Counted from the stretch's first letter, positions 17,626-26,534 are shown. The stretch: 64,000 nt of DNA from Chloroflexota bacterium (GCA_014360905.1 JACIWW010000009.1:38360-102359); one strand, 5' to 3'. The notes: generated by a model not told the origin, from the letters alone. Numbers and translations are program-made.

Positions 17626-17654
17626 AAACCAGGCCTGTGGGCAAAACCTGGTTT
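17626..17654 (+). terminator. Hairpin terminator of the AAACCAGG/CCTGGTTT family
   Basis: AAACCAGG (17626-17633) pairs with CCTGGTTT (17647-17654), 24 bases after the subtilase stop. It belongs to the dispersed palindrome family found at five places in the window. Confidence 0.6.
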
Positions 17655-17690
17655 ATTCATGGTCCTGTTGGGCCAATGGTCCCTGTTCAC

Positions 17691-17719
17691 TTGCCTACCC
17701 AGCGACTTTGCGTTACAAT
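17691..17719 (+). promoter_or_regulatory. Promoter of galU
   Basis: TTGCCT (17691-17696) and TACAAT (17714-17719) are 17 bases apart, 38 bases before the start codon. Confidence 0.6.
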
Positions 17720-17757
17720 ACGCCTACGCTCCACAAGACCGTGAGAAAGGAAGAATA

Positions 17758-18684
17758 ATGAAAGTCCAGGACGTTTACAAAGCGGTGATCCCCGTGGGTG
17801 GCCTGGGGACACGCCTCTTGCCTGCCACGAAGGTATTGCCCAAGGAATTGCTGCCGGTGGGACGTCGCCCTATGGTCCAGTATGTCGTCGAGGAGATGCG
17901 CGCCGCCGGCTTGGAGAACATCTGCTTCGTCACTGGTCGCAGGAAGACGCTCATTCAGGAGCATTTCGACCACGACCCCGAACTAGTGCGTCACCTCCAA
18001 GACCGTGGCCTCGATGAACTCTTGGCCGAACTGGCTTACCTGGAATCTGGCCTGCATCTCACCTACATTCGGCAGAGCGGGCCACAAGGTCTGGCAGATG
18101 CGTTGAGCCTGGCTGAGGATTTTGTCGCAGGACAACCTTTTGTGCTCGCTCTGGGAGATTCCATCATCTGCGAGGCAGAAATGGGTTCCTTGCTGCGCAA
18201 GATGATCGAGGAACACCTCGAACGAGATGCCGCGGCGACGATAGCGGTCGAGAATGTGCCTCCCGAAAAAACCAAACCGTACACCTTTGTATGCCCTCAG
18301 GAGGGTACAACGACCAAAAACAAGACATTTGACATCGCCGAACTGAGCGACAAGCCCCAGCCCAACCAGACCACAGGCAATTGGGCCATAGCAGCGCGCT
18401 TTGTCTTCAGTCCAGATATTTTCGCTGCGGTCCGCCGCTCCAGACCAGCCCGCAGCGGTGAACTGCGCCTGATTGATGCCATTCGCATCTTGTTGCGCCA
18501 AGGGAAGAAGGTGCAAGCAGTGCCTCTTTTGCCCGGTCAACGACGCCACGACATCGGCAGTTTTGGCGGCTACTTCCGTGCCTTCCTGGAATTCGCTCTC
18601 ATGGATCGCTACTTTGGCGACGAGGTACGCCGTTATCTGAAAGAAGTGCTGACGAGGGAAGATGACTGGCCCCACGAGGATTGA
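17758..18684 (+). CDS. galU: UTP-glucose-1-phosphate uridylyltransferase
   Basis: 308 residues of the bacterial GalU family, which makes UDP-glucose from UTP and glucose 1-phosphate. The nucleotide-binding signature IPVGGLGTRLLPATKVLPKE is followed by LLPVGRRPMVQYVVEE; further on are QSGPQGLADAL and LALGDSII. The usual IPAAG start of the signature is IPVGG here. The ATG at 17758 has AAGGAAG upstream and a promoter 38 bases away. UDP-glucose links to galactose use by the neighbouring galK and to surface polysaccharide. Confidence 0.93.
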   Translation: MKVQDVYKAVIPVGGLGTRLLPATKVLPKELLPVGRRPMVQYVVEEMRAAGLENICFVTGRRKTLIQEHFDHDPELVRHLQDRGLDELLAELAYLESGLHLTYIRQSGPQGLADALSLAEDFVAGQPFVLALGDSIICEAEMGSLLRKMIEEHLERDAAATIAVENVPPEKTKPYTFVCPQEGTTTKNKTFDIAELSDKPQPNQTTGNWAIAARFVFSPDIFAAVRRSRPARSGELRLIDAIRILLRQGKKVQAVPLLPGQRRHDIGSFGGYFRAFLEFALMDRYFGDEVRRYLKEVLTREDDWPHED

Positions 18685-18691
18685 GAATTAT

Positions 18692-19762
18692 ATGGATATC
18701 GCACAACAACTGGCTATGGAAATTCACTCTGTTTTCGCTGTAGAAGCCCTCACCACCGAGCTGGATGGGCGAACTATCAGATTGCAAGGGCAACTTCTCA
18801 CTGACTCTGAGACAGCGTACGCACATATTGCCGAACGTTTCAAAATCTATGGATACACCCCACTGTTGCGCAAACAAAAGGATCGCTTCGTAGTGAGTGC
18901 CGTGCCCATCGTCTTCAGCGCTAAACCAACCTGGGACTATGGCGCTATCGTGCTCTTTGGACTGACCGTCCTTTCCGTGCTCTATGCCGGTGCCCTCATG
19001 CAAGCGCCCGACTTCACCTGGCCACTGCTGCATCCTCTAGCCGGATTGCCCTTTGCCTTTGGACTGCTCACCGTCCTCGTCGCGCACGAATTGGGGCATT
19101 ACCTGACCGCACGCCGCCTGGGTGTGGCCACAAGCCTGCCCTACTTCATTCCCATGCCGCTGCACTTTTTTGGCACCATGGGCGCCATCATCCGCACGCG
19201 GGCTCCTATGCGCAATCGCCGTCAGGTGCTGGCTCTCGGCGCTGCTGGCCCCCTCGCCGGACTCATCGTAGCCATCCCTATCCTCGTCTTCGGCCTGATG
19301 CAATCGCAAGTGCTACCCATCCCCAAGCGCCCTGGTATCATTATAGAAGGCAACTTCTTGCTCTACGCTCTACTGAAATTTCTGGTGTTTGGACGATTCC
19401 TTCCCAGCCATGGCTACGACGTCTTCTTGCATCCGACCGCTTTTGGAGCATGGGCCGCTCTGCTCGTCACTGGCTTGAACCTGATACCTGCAGGGCAATT
19501 GGATGGGGGGCATGTTTCCTACGCTTTGCTGGGCAACAAGGCGCGCTGGCTGAGCCGTCTGGCCGTTATCGCTGCGCTGGTGTTGGGCATGCTCTGGTCT
19601 GGTTGGCTTCTGTTCGCTTTGCTCCTCCTAGTGCTTGGACAGCGCCACGCGGAGCCTTTGGATGATGTGACCTCGCTCACGACCAAAGAGAAACTTTTTG
19701 CTATTTTTATGTTGCTGGTATTCATCATGCTTTTCACTCCCGTACCATTGACCGTTCAGTAA
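18692..19762 (+). CDS. Site-2 protease family membrane metalloprotease
   Basis: About 356 residues. An N-terminal soluble domain of about 80 residues resembles the one in EGY-type proteases, then several membrane segments with the zinc motif HELGHYLTARRLG and the later NLIPAGQLDGGH motif that supplies the third ligand. It would cleave membrane substrates within the bilayer, possibly regulators. The start is unsure: ATG at 18692 (eight bases after galU) or ATG at 18662, which would overlap galU but has GAGGGA close by. Confidence 0.88.
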   Translation: MDIAQQLAMEIHSVFAVEALTTELDGRTIRLQGQLLTDSETAYAHIAERFKIYGYTPLLRKQKDRFVVSAVPIVFSAKPTWDYGAIVLFGLTVLSVLYAGALMQAPDFTWPLLHPLAGLPFAFGLLTVLVAHELGHYLTARRLGVATSLPYFIPMPLHFFGTMGAIIRTRAPMRNRRQVLALGAAGPLAGLIVAIPILVFGLMQSQVLPIPKRPGIIIEGNFLLYALLKFLVFGRFLPSHGYDVFLHPTAFGAWAALLVTGLNLIPAGQLDGGHVSYALLGNKARWLSRLAVIAALVLGMLWSGWLLFALLLLVLGQRHAEPLDDVTSLTTKEKLFAIFMLLVFIMLFTPVPLTVQ

Positions 19763-19831
19763 GGGATCGTGTGAGTGCGCAAGCCGAGCGAGTGCCAAAA
19801 AGCATCGCTCGCTGTGCAAAGGAGCACGAGC

Positions 19832-20167
19832 ATGATTTACAAAAGAGCCTCGACGGATCCGAACAAAATCATCGTGAGGTTCGAATTGCCTTCCGCTATC
19901 TGGGCTGATTCCGTCCACCTGGTGGGCGATTTCAATAATTGGAATGAATCTTCGCATCCCATGATCCGTGACCGGGATGAAGGCACCTGGTACATCGTCC
20001 TTGAACTCGAGCGGGGAAAGGAGTATCAATTCCGTTACCTGGTCAACGGACGCGAATGGCACAACGATTGGAAGGCAGACAAATACGTGCCCAACCTTTA
20101 CGGCGGCACAAATTCGGTCGTGTGCGCCGAACTACCACCAGCAGATGAGAGCGTGGCCGGGGAATGA
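19832..20167 (+). CDS. Small glycogen-binding (CBM48/isoamylase N-terminal) protein
   Basis: 111 residues forming a lone CBM48-type Ig fold: VRFELP, VHLVGDFNNWNE, GTWYIVLELERGKEYQFRYLVNG and a final KYVPNLYGG. Such stand-alone modules bind alpha-glucans, like the AMPK beta domain. The ATG at 19832 is preceded by AAAGGAG. The TGA stop lies in the centre of the dispersed palindrome at 20157-20176, so the last residues (VAGE) come from the repeat. Confidence 0.85.
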   Translation: MIYKRASTDPNKIIVRFELPSAIWADSVHLVGDFNNWNESSHPMIRDRDEGTWYIVLELERGKEYQFRYLVNGREWHNDWKADKYVPNLYGGTNSVVCAELPPADESVAGE

Positions 20168-20275
20168 ATTCCCCGGTTGAATGTGAGAAGCCCATGAAGG
20201 GGCTTGGCTTTTTTAGCCAGGGATTTCCAATCCCTGGCATCTGCCCCGCGTGGGCAACAGCCCGCGCCTGGAGCA
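20157..20275. repeat. Composite hairpin repeat, copy A
   Basis: A run of consecutive hairpins shared with copy B at 33.9 kb: CCGGGGAAT/ATTCCCCGG (20157-20176), AAGCCC/GGGCTT with a T-run (20188-20214), GCCAGGGATT/AATCCCTGGC (about 20215-20238) and GCGTGGG/CCCGCGC (about 20248-20267). The wording agrees with copy B over most of its length. It ends the CBM48 gene and supplies its stop codon. Confidence 0.8.
20188..20214 (+). terminator. Intrinsic terminator inside repeat copy A
   Basis: AAGCCC pairs with GGGCTT around an ATGAAG loop, followed three bases later by six T residues. This should stop the transcript of the galU-protease-CBM48 run. Confidence 0.75.
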
Positions 20276-20546
20276 TGGCTCATGCGCGCCCATGCCTACT
20301 CTCACTGCTGGAAACGCAGAGGGCATTGGAAAAGAGGGCGGCTAGAAAAGCCACCCCATGGGCTGCGCTCGCAAGGACAGAATGTGCAAAACGAGCGAAC
20401 GAATCGCCGGCGCAGCCCATTCGTTTATTCGTTCCCCAGCGGTGGCTTGCAATAACAGGGAGGAAACATCATTGCGAGGGTACTTCGCTCGAAGCAATCG
20501 AAATGCCTCAAGACCTCAACTGCCCTCGCAATGAGAAAGATCTGAT
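20276..20546. other. Gene-free stretch with further repeats
   Basis: I see no gene here. It continues the repeat area begun at 20157. CATTGCGAGGG (20470-20480) and CCCTCGCAATG (20523-20533) are perfect 11-base inverted ends of a 64-base element; relatives of its ends occur at about 33.87 kb and 54.73-54.76 kb. Reading frames through this stretch are low-quality and have no start signals. Confidence 0.6.
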
Positions 20547-21146
20547 CTACTCTAGATTAGCATGGCGAGTCATCATGCTCTCGTTACTCTGACCCAAGCG
20601 CTCCGCCAGCCTTGCTATCACACAGTCGAGCACGATGAGCATCGCCTGCTCCAGGATGGTGGCCAGGGGCAACTTGCTTTTCTGTTCCATGCTCACCTTA
20701 GGCGTTTCCCCAGGGACGAGGAGCGTGTGCTCCGCCAGTTGACTGAGTGTCGAACCGGAGCGCGAGACAACCGCAGCGACTTTCGCCCCAAGTTGTCGCG
20801 CCTTGCGTGCCGGGGTCAATGCCCCTGCCGTCTCCCCACTGCCTGAGCATGCCACCAGCAAATCCCCAGCGCCGATGGCCGGTGTCGTCACATCGCCGAC
20901 GACATGCACGGTCAAACCCAGTTGCATCAGGCGCAGTGCAAACATCCTCATGAGCAATCCGGATCGGCCCTGCCCGACAACGAAAATCCGTCGCGCGGCG
21001 AGGATCAGGTCGCAAAGCCCCTCTACCTCCGTGCCTTGCACTCTTGATAGAACCCCCTGGAGCTCTTCTAGATCGGTGCGCAGCCACCCATTCCAATCCA
21101 TCGCATCCCTCAATTCCGGTCTGCTGTTTGCTTTGTGATAAACCAT
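20547..21146 (-). CDS. SIS-domain sugar isomerase, 6-phospho-3-hexuloisomerase-like
   Basis: 199 residues, a single SIS domain. The pattern VGQGRSGLLMRMFALRLMQLG, VVGDVTTPAI, GDLLVACSGSGET and LAEHTLLVPG matches the 6-phospho-3-hexuloisomerase family closely. That enzyme converts 3-hexulose 6-phosphate to fructose 6-phosphate; no hexulose-phosphate synthase is nearby, so here the substrate may be another keto-sugar phosphate. It is the last gene of the minus-strand arm of the DeoR divergon, ten bases behind the aminotransferase. The Shine-Dalgarno is weak. Confidence 0.85.
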   Translation of the reverse strand: MVYHKANSRPELRDAMDWNGWLRTDLEELQGVLSRVQGTEVEGLCDLILAARRIFVVGQGRSGLLMRMFALRLMQLGLTVHVVGDVTTPAIGAGDLLVACSGSGETAGALTPARKARQLGAKVAAVVSRSGSTLSQLAEHTLLVPGETPKVSMEQKSKLPLATILEQAMLIVLDCVIARLAERLGQSNESMMTRHANLE

Positions 21147-21155
21147 TGTGGCTCG

Positions 21156-22478
21156 CTAGGGCGATAGCATGGCCGTGATTTCCTCGAATACCTCCAGCAC
21201 CCGCTCCACCTGTGCATCGGTGATCATAAAAGGAGGCTTGATCTTGAGCACATTGCCCAGCCCCATGTAGCGCGATTCGCCAAACAAGACACCACGCTTG
21301 AGCGCCTCGTCCACGAAGCGATTCGTCTCTTCAATAGCGGGCTCTTTCGTCTTGCGGTTGCGCACGAGTTCGACTCCGAGCATCAAGCCCGGCCCGCGGA
21401 TATCGCCAATGAGTTCATACTTGTTCTGCATCTCGCGCAAGCGCTGGGTGATGTACGCCCCCACCCTTGCCGCCCGCTGTGGCAGTTGCTCTTCCTGCAG
21501 GATCTGCAACGTCACCACTCCCGCAGCCATCGCCACTGGGAAGTGACTGAAGGTGAAGGAGTGATCTCCGGGCCCAAAGCCATCCAAATCGTCCCGCACC
21601 AATGTGCCTGCCAGTGGGAACCCACCGCCAATGGACTTGCCAAAGGTGAGGATGTCTGGCACGACACCGTAAAAATCCGCGGCGAACATGGCACCAACGC
21701 GCCCGAAAGCGGTCTGAATTTCGTCCCAGATCAACAACATGCCATAGTCATCGCAAATTTTGCGTATTTCATGATAGTACTCGCGCGGATAATCAATCAT
21801 CCCACCGCTGCCCTGCACCGGCTCCATTATCAGAGCGGCCGGCTCGCCATCTATGGCGAGCTCAATCAACTGGCGCAGAAACTTGGCGCACTCCAGCCCA
21901 CATTCGGGATAGGTGCGCTCAAAGTAACAGCGGTAGCAATAGGCGTGAGGAAAACGGACCGCATTCTCCATATAGTTCAGGAACCTGTTATTGGGATGAG
22001 GCCAACTGAGCGCCATCGTAGCCAGCGTGCGTCCCGCATAGCCAAGCCATGGCGTCAGAAAGTAGCGTCGCCCAGGGCAGTTGCGGATGGCCAGCTTGAT
22101 CGCTCCTTCGTTCGCCAGCGAACCATGCAGGCAAAAGTTTACTTTCTTCAGATTGCCCGGCGCAATATCCGTCAAGCGCTTGCACAACAAGAACTTGGGA
22201 ATCGTGCCAAAACCGGTCCGCACGTGTGTGGCGTGCTTGATCTGCTCGGTTACAGCCGCAATTACTTTGGGATGGCACGCGCCAATGCCCAGGCTCCAGG
22301 CTTGTGACGTGCAGTCAATGTATTCCCGCCCCTCGGTATCGGTGAAGGTAGCACCCTTCTGATCCACGATGGTGATGGGTTTGCCTGTGGCCACACTGCC
22401 GCCAGCCAGAGCCCTGTACCCTGCGACTAGATCCTCTTCCGTATACGGTCCAAAGAATTCTTCCATGTATTTGCTCAT
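21156..22478 (-). CDS. Class III PLP-dependent aminotransferase
   Basis: 440 residues. The PLP lysine is in LTFGKSIGGGFP and the cofactor aspartate in LIWDEIQTAFGRVG; MEPVQGSGGM and the terminal GPGLMLGVEL are also typical. The CYRCYFERTYPECGLEC segment occurs in a branch of 4-aminobutyrate-like aminotransferases. The substrate is unknown; with the dehydrogenase and the sugar isomerase it may remove or add an amino group on a sugar-derived ketone or aldehyde. ATG at 22478 has GGAGGG upstream; the frame extends to 22550 without family-like sequence. Confidence 0.9.
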   Translation of the reverse strand: MSKYMEEFFGPYTEEDLVAGYRALAGGSVATGKPITIVDQKGATFTDTEGREYIDCTSQAWSLGIGACHPKVIAAVTEQIKHATHVRTGFGTIPKFLLCKRLTDIAPGNLKKVNFCLHGSLANEGAIKLAIRNCPGRRYFLTPWLGYAGRTLATMALSWPHPNNRFLNYMENAVRFPHAYCYRCYFERTYPECGLECAKFLRQLIELAIDGEPAALIMEPVQGSGGMIDYPREYYHEIRKICDDYGMLLIWDEIQTAFGRVGAMFAADFYGVVPDILTFGKSIGGGFPLAGTLVRDDLDGFGPGDHSFTFSHFPVAMAAGVVTLQILQEEQLPQRAARVGAYITQRLREMQNKYELIGDIRGPGLMLGVELVRNRKTKEPAIEETNRFVDEALKRGVLFGESRYMGLGNVLKIKPPFMITDAQVERVLEVFEEITAMLSP

Positions 22479-22553
22479 CCTTTTCCCTCCAGATTCATGC
22501 ATGAATTTACTGCTATCATCAGCAATACATGCTGACTTTTCGTGAACCAACTT

Positions 22554-23618
22554 CTATTCCCCAGCATTGCTGCCCATGTCCACCAACACCCTCAGGGCAG
22601 CTTTGCCGGCCATCAATTGATAGCCGTCCAGTATCTGTGCCAAGGGCACGCGGTAAGTAACCAGTCCCTCCAGCGGTAGCCCTTGCGCGATGTCCAACGC
22701 TTCCCGGAATTCTGCTACGGTGCAGTTAAAAGTCCCAATGACCGCCAATTCACCATAATGAATTAAGTTTGGCTCAATCTCAACTGTGCTGCCGCGAGGC
22801 ACACCGCCAAAAACCACCAGACGGCCACCTCCGCGCACCAAAGGCAACCCATCCTGAAGAGCCTGGGCATTGGGCACGGAGACCATGACCAGATCAGCGC
22901 CCATGCCTTCAGTCTCATCGCGCACTATTTGCAGCAATGGCTCTATATGCGTGTTCACCGTGATTTGTGCCCCCCAACGTCGCGCCTGAGCCAGGCGCTC
23001 ATCGTGATGCCCCGCACAGATCACCTTGCCGGCGCCTAGATGACTTGCTAAGGCTACCTGGATAAGCCCTAGCGCTCCATCGCCAATGATGACCACAGTT
23101 TCCCCTTTTTGCAGCCGCCCATGCGTGCGTAGACCCCGCAAGCACGTCCCCACTGGCTCGATCAGCGCAGCCTTCTCGTAAGACATCCCTGCGGGGATGG
23201 GTACTACTCCACCTTGCGCCACAAGCTCGGCAGGAATCAACACATATTCGGCTTGCGCCCCATTCTGCGTCGTCCCAAAATCAAGCATATTCACACACAG
23301 GGTAGGCGAACCCCGCTGGCAATAGAAACAATGCCCACAGGCAGTAGCGGGAGCTACTGTAACCCGATCGCCAGGCTGCAATCCCCTGACTCCGCTACCT
23401 ACCTCTGCCACCTGCCCGGCAAATTCGTGGCCTAGCACGCGCGGGATGGGGAAATTCCCTGGCGGAGAGCCGCGCTGATAACTGCGCGAGTCGGAACCGC
23501 AGATGCCACAATAACGAACCCGCATCAGGACTTCCCCTGCCACAGGGACAGGCTTCGGCACCCGCTCGACGCGGATGTCGCCCTTGCCATAATACATCGC
23601 CGCCATCATCGTCGCCAT
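22554..23618 (-). CDS. Zinc-dependent medium-chain alcohol/polyol dehydrogenase
   Basis: About 354 residues. Catalytic zinc: CGICGSD, GHE; structural zinc: the four Cys of CGHCFYCQRGSPTLC; NAD site: IIGDGALGLI. This fits the sorbitol/threonine/xylitol dehydrogenase branch, oxidising a secondary alcohol to a ketone. The ATG at 23618 lies eight bases after AGGAG; a GTG at 23627 is possible. It stands between the DeoR regulator and the aminotransferase, so a keto product for transamination is plausible. Confidence 0.92.
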   Translation of the reverse strand: MATMMAAMYYGKGDIRVERVPKPVPVAGEVLMRVRYCGICGSDSRSYQRGSPPGNFPIPRVLGHEFAGQVAEVGSGVRGLQPGDRVTVAPATACGHCFYCQRGSPTLCVNMLDFGTTQNGAQAEYVLIPAELVAQGGVVPIPAGMSYEKAALIEPVGTCLRGLRTHGRLQKGETVVIIGDGALGLIQVALASHLGAGKVICAGHHDERLAQARRWGAQITVNTHIEPLLQIVRDETEGMGADLVMVSVPNAQALQDGLPLVRGGGRLVVFGGVPRGSTVEIEPNLIHYGELAVIGTFNCTVAEFREALDIAQGLPLEGLVTYRVPLAQILDGYQLMAGKAALRVLVDMGSNAGE

Positions 23619-23657
23619 CGCTTTCACTCCTCATCTATTACTCCAAATGACTTTCCA

Positions 23658-24509
23658 TTACGTATGAACAATGTCCGGCAGTTCAATCGCCCCTGGTAGC
23701 GAAAAGGTATCAGTAGCCGGCCTTACCGTGATCACCTCAATGCCAAGTTCCTCCAAGGCATTTTTCATCTCGGGCGAGATCCCTGTATCCGTAATGACTC
23801 GGTGCAATAGGGTCACGGGACCAGCAATAGATGGTGCTACACGTCCAAATTTGCTGTGATCGGCAAGGAGGATTACCTCTGCAGACAATTCCATCATCAA
23901 GCGCTTCAACACCGCCTGTTCGATTAGGCTGTTGGACAAACCATCCGCTATCGTGATTCCCGTTGTGCCCATAAAAGCCTTGTTGGGGCGAAAACGGCGC
24001 AGCATTTCTTCCGCCAGGGGCCCAATCAGAAAATGATCTCCATGACCAAACTCGCCATCCATGGCCGGCGCAACTGTACCGCCGGTAGAGATAAGCGTAA
24101 TGCCAGGCGAATCGCACAATTGATCTAAAACACGCAGCGAGTTGGTGATCACGGTGATATTGCGCCTATTTTTCAGGGCTGCAGCAAGTTGCGCTGTAGT
24201 CGTTCCGGCATCAATGACGATCGTCTCACCCTCCTGCACCATTTCTGCCGCGGTGCGTCCAATGGCCACCTTCTCCGCCACATGCAATTGTTCGCGCTGG
24301 CTATAGTGGATATCCCGCGTCAGCATGCCATGCACGCTGACCGCCCCGCCATGTGTCCGCTGGCAGAGTCCCATCTTCTCCAGGCGGATCAAATCACGGC
24401 GCACCGTCATCTCCGAAACGCCCAGCATTTCGCTCAGGCTGCTGATGGATACAGCGTGCTGAACGCGCAATTGTTCATTGATCCGTTGTAAGCGCTGCTC
24501 GGCAATCAT
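23658..24509 (-). CDS. DeoR-family transcription regulator (left arm)
   Basis: About 283 residues. N-terminal winged helix: ISSLSEMLGVSEMTVRRDLIRLEKMG then RTHGGAV; C-terminal phosphosugar-sensing domain with IDAGTTTAQLAAAL, ITNSLRVL and LLADHSKFG. These regulators usually repress a sugar operon until a phosphorylated intermediate binds. The C-terminal tail is some 25 residues longer than usual. Start: ATG at 24509 with GGAG upstream; ATG at 24530 is an alternative. It leads the minus arm of the divergon. Confidence 0.9.
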   Translation of the reverse strand: MIAEQRLQRINEQLRVQHAVSISSLSEMLGVSEMTVRRDLIRLEKMGLCQRTHGGAVSVHGMLTRDIHYSQREQLHVAEKVAIGRTAAEMVQEGETIVIDAGTTTAQLAAALKNRRNITVITNSLRVLDQLCDSPGITLISTGGTVAPAMDGEFGHGDHFLIGPLAEEMLRRFRPNKAFMGTTGITIADGLSNSLIEQAVLKRLMMELSAEVILLADHSKFGRVAPSIAGPVTLLHRVITDTGISPEMKNALEELGIEVITVRPATDTFSLPGAIELPDIVHT

Positions 24510-24601
24510 TTTCGTGCTCTCCAAGCGCATCTTTCCCAGCAGTGTTTTGTCCAAGAAATGAGAATGGCTTCTCTGATGCCTCTCTATTACATTCCACCCT
24601 C

Positions 24602-24630
24602 ATCATAGCACAAAAACGCTATTTTGTCAA
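24602..24630 (-). promoter_or_regulatory. Consensus promoter, left arm of the divergon
   Basis: On the minus strand TTGACA (24630-24625) and TATGAT (24607-24602) are 17 bases apart. It would drive DeoR, dehydrogenase, aminotransferase and SIS genes. Confidence 0.8.
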
Positions 24631-24760
24631 GATTTGATAATTTCTGTCATTTTTTGTTATTTTCTAAATAACCTATCTAAACAGGGCCAATGGTTTATGG
24701 AAACAAACAAAAAGTATTTCCTAATCAAACATATTGGGTTACAAAATTGCTCAAAACATC

Positions 24761-24789
24761 TTGACAAATGATACAAAATATGCTATAAT
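24761..24789 (+). promoter_or_regulatory. Perfect consensus promoter, right arm of the divergon
   Basis: TTGACA (24761-24766) and TATAAT (24784-24789) with a 17-base spacer. ACAAAA motifs flank and overlap it, as expected for a repressed promoter. Confidence 0.85.
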
Positions 24790-24896
24790 TACAAAAGTAA
24801 TGAGTACTTACGGTCTTGTATCGAGCAACTAGGTTATCCCTCTTGACCTGATTGCTCCTAGGGCAGGATTTAACACCCGCTGAGGGGGAATTATCT

Positions 24897-25694
24897 GTGG
24901 TACTGGGGACAGCAATGGAGCTTTCTACTGAGGTTCGTAGAGCACAGATCGTCCAATGGGCCAATGTCGAGGGCTGGGTCAGTGTCACCGAACTAGCCGA
25001 TCATTTCCATATTTCAGAAGTTTCCATTCGCCGCGACCTGGAGGAGCTGGAGAAACAGGGCTTTTTGAAGCGTGTGCGCGGCGGTGCACTGCCCGTTACC
25101 AGCCATTACCGGGACGACGTCTATGCACAGCGTGCCGCCAGCAATGTGGAACAAAAGCGCCGCATTGCCCGTGCTGCTGCTACGCTCATCCAGCCCAACG
25201 ATCGCATCATCCTCGACTCTGGTTCCACTGTCGCTGAATTAGCCCGGCTCATCCCCATCCTAGTCCCCCTTGGTCAACATCTCCGCATCATCACCGGCTC
25301 ATTGCCGGTTGTCGAAGCCTTGACGCCCTACCCGCAAATTCAGTTGCTCGTTCTCGGTGGAATCTATCTGCACCAATACCGTACGGTTGTCGGTCCCCAA
25401 ACCCTAGCCAGTCTGCAGGGACTGCATGTGGACAAAATGTTCCTCGGTTCAGATGGGCTGACCTTGGAGACGGGAACTACCACCGCCAATGTCCTGGAAG
25501 CAGAGGTAACTCAGGCCATGGCCCGCGCTGCGGATACCGTCATTGTGCTCGCTGACTCTTCCAAAATCAACCAACAAGGTTTCACTACCGTCATGCCATT
25601 GCAGGATATAGACATCCTGATTACGGATACTGATGCGCCAGCGGACTTTGTCACAAAGATACAGGCGCTGGGCGTAGATGTACGCCTGGTTTGA
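24897..25694 (+). CDS. DeoR-family transcription regulator (right arm)
   Basis: About 265 residues. Winged helix: VSVTELADHFHISEVSIRRDLEE then RVRGGAL; sensor domain with LDSGSTVAELA, ITGSLPVVEAL and VLADSSKIN. The GTG at 24897 is chosen because GAGGGGG stands eight bases before it; the ATG at 24915 is a fair alternative. It is clearly a different member from the left-arm regulator, so the divergon may be under double control by two intermediates. First gene of the aldolase-transporter-kinase operon. Confidence 0.9.
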   Translation: MVLGTAMELSTEVRRAQIVQWANVEGWVSVTELADHFHISEVSIRRDLEELEKQGFLKRVRGGALPVTSHYRDDVYAQRAASNVEQKRRIARAAATLIQPNDRIILDSGSTVAELARLIPILVPLGQHLRIITGSLPVVEALTPYPQIQLLVLGGIYLHQYRTVVGPQTLASLQGLHVDKMFLGSDGLTLETGTTTANVLEAEVTQAMARAADTVIVLADSSKINQQGFTTVMPLQDIDILITDTDAPADFVTKIQALGVDVRLV

Positions 25695-25718
25695 TAAATC
25701 TCTGCTGAAGGAGAATCC

Positions 25719-26534
25719 ATGGACGGCAAAACAATCCGTTTGAGCAGGCTCTTCCCCGATGGAAAGCCGACCGTCATCGTAGCCATTGACCATGGGCAAA
25801 CTTTCGGCCCCTTGCAGGGCATCGAGGATTTTACCGCTGCCACGGCCAAGTTGACTGAAGCCGACGGCGTGCTCATGGCCCCTCACATGATCCGTTTCTC
25901 TGGTAATCTGTTCCTTGGCCGCAACCACCCCGTGGTAATTGCACGTTTAAATTGGAACACCGTTCACTGCTATCCCTGGAATTACCACGAAGGCTGGGCA
26001 ACGCAGGCTATCTCGCCCAGTACAGCCGTGGCCCTTGGCGCTGACATCCTTCTAGCCAGCCTAGTATTACAGACCGGCGATGAGGCCCATGATGCGGAAA
26101 ACGTTGGCTTGTTTTCAGAACTGGCTGAAGAATGCCACAAACTAGGTGTCCCGCTCATTGGCGAGATATTCCCCGCCGGCGGCATAGAGGCGGAGCACGA
26201 CCTGCAGCGCCTTCATCCTTATGTCAAAATCACTTGCCGCATCGCCGCTGAACTGGGCGCCGACGCCATCAAGACCTTTTACACAGGACCGCGATTCACC
26301 GAGATCGTGCAGGGTTGCCCCATTCCCATCTTTTGCCTTGGCGCAGAGAAACTGGAAAACGAATTGGAGGCGCTAAAACTAGCCCAACGTGAGATTGCCG
26401 CGGGAGCGCGTGGCGTGGTCTTTGGTCGCAACGTCATCCAGGCACACGATTCGGCCAGGCTCCTCCGTGCACTGAAAGTAGTTGTGCAGGAAGGCGTCAA
26501 ACCAGAGGACGCTGCCGCGCAGTTTGGGCTTTGA
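25719..26534 (+). CDS. Class I aldolase of the DeoC/LsrF/FbaB (DhnA) type
   Basis: 271 residues. Visible features: VIVAIDHGQTFGP at the first strand, the Schiff-base lysine in ADAIKTFYTG, and the C-terminal phosphate-binding part GARGVVFGRNVIQA, which resembles LsrF. Family members cleave or thiolyse phosphorylated ketoses (fructose 1,6-bisphosphate, AI-2 phosphate, sulfofructose phosphate). The substrate here is not known; the position beside a kinase and importer suggests cleavage of the phosphorylated imported sugar. Start ATG at 25719 has AAGGAG. Confidence 0.9.
   Translation: MDGKTIRLSRLFPDGKPTVIVAIDHGQTFGPLQGIEDFTAATAKLTEADGVLMAPHMIRFSGNLFLGRNHPVVIARLNWNTVHCYPWNYHEGWATQAISPSTAVALGADILLASLVLQTGDEAHDAENVGLFSELAEECHKLGVPLIGEIFPAGGIEAEHDLQRLHPYVKITCRIAAELGADAIKTFYTGPRFTEIVQGCPIPIFCLGAEKLENELEALKLAQREIAAGARGVVFGRNVIQAHDSARLLRALKVVVQEGVKPEDAAAQFGL

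Larger units (their letters stand above)
24510..24896. other. Control region between the two DeoR regulator genes
   Basis: This 387-base AT-rich stretch contains no gene. It holds two consensus promoters pointing outward and at least seven copies of ACAAAA or its complement between 24600 and 24800, spread over both promoters. Such short repeated A/T motifs are what DeoR-family repressors often bind, so this is the likely operator region. The plus-strand leader from 24796 to 24896 has a short CCTAGG-like hairpin. Confidence 0.6.

Noticed and set aside
20164..20592. Open frame of 142 codons after the CBM48 gene
   Set aside because: It runs through several hairpin repeats, lacks a start signal and has no recognisable domain.
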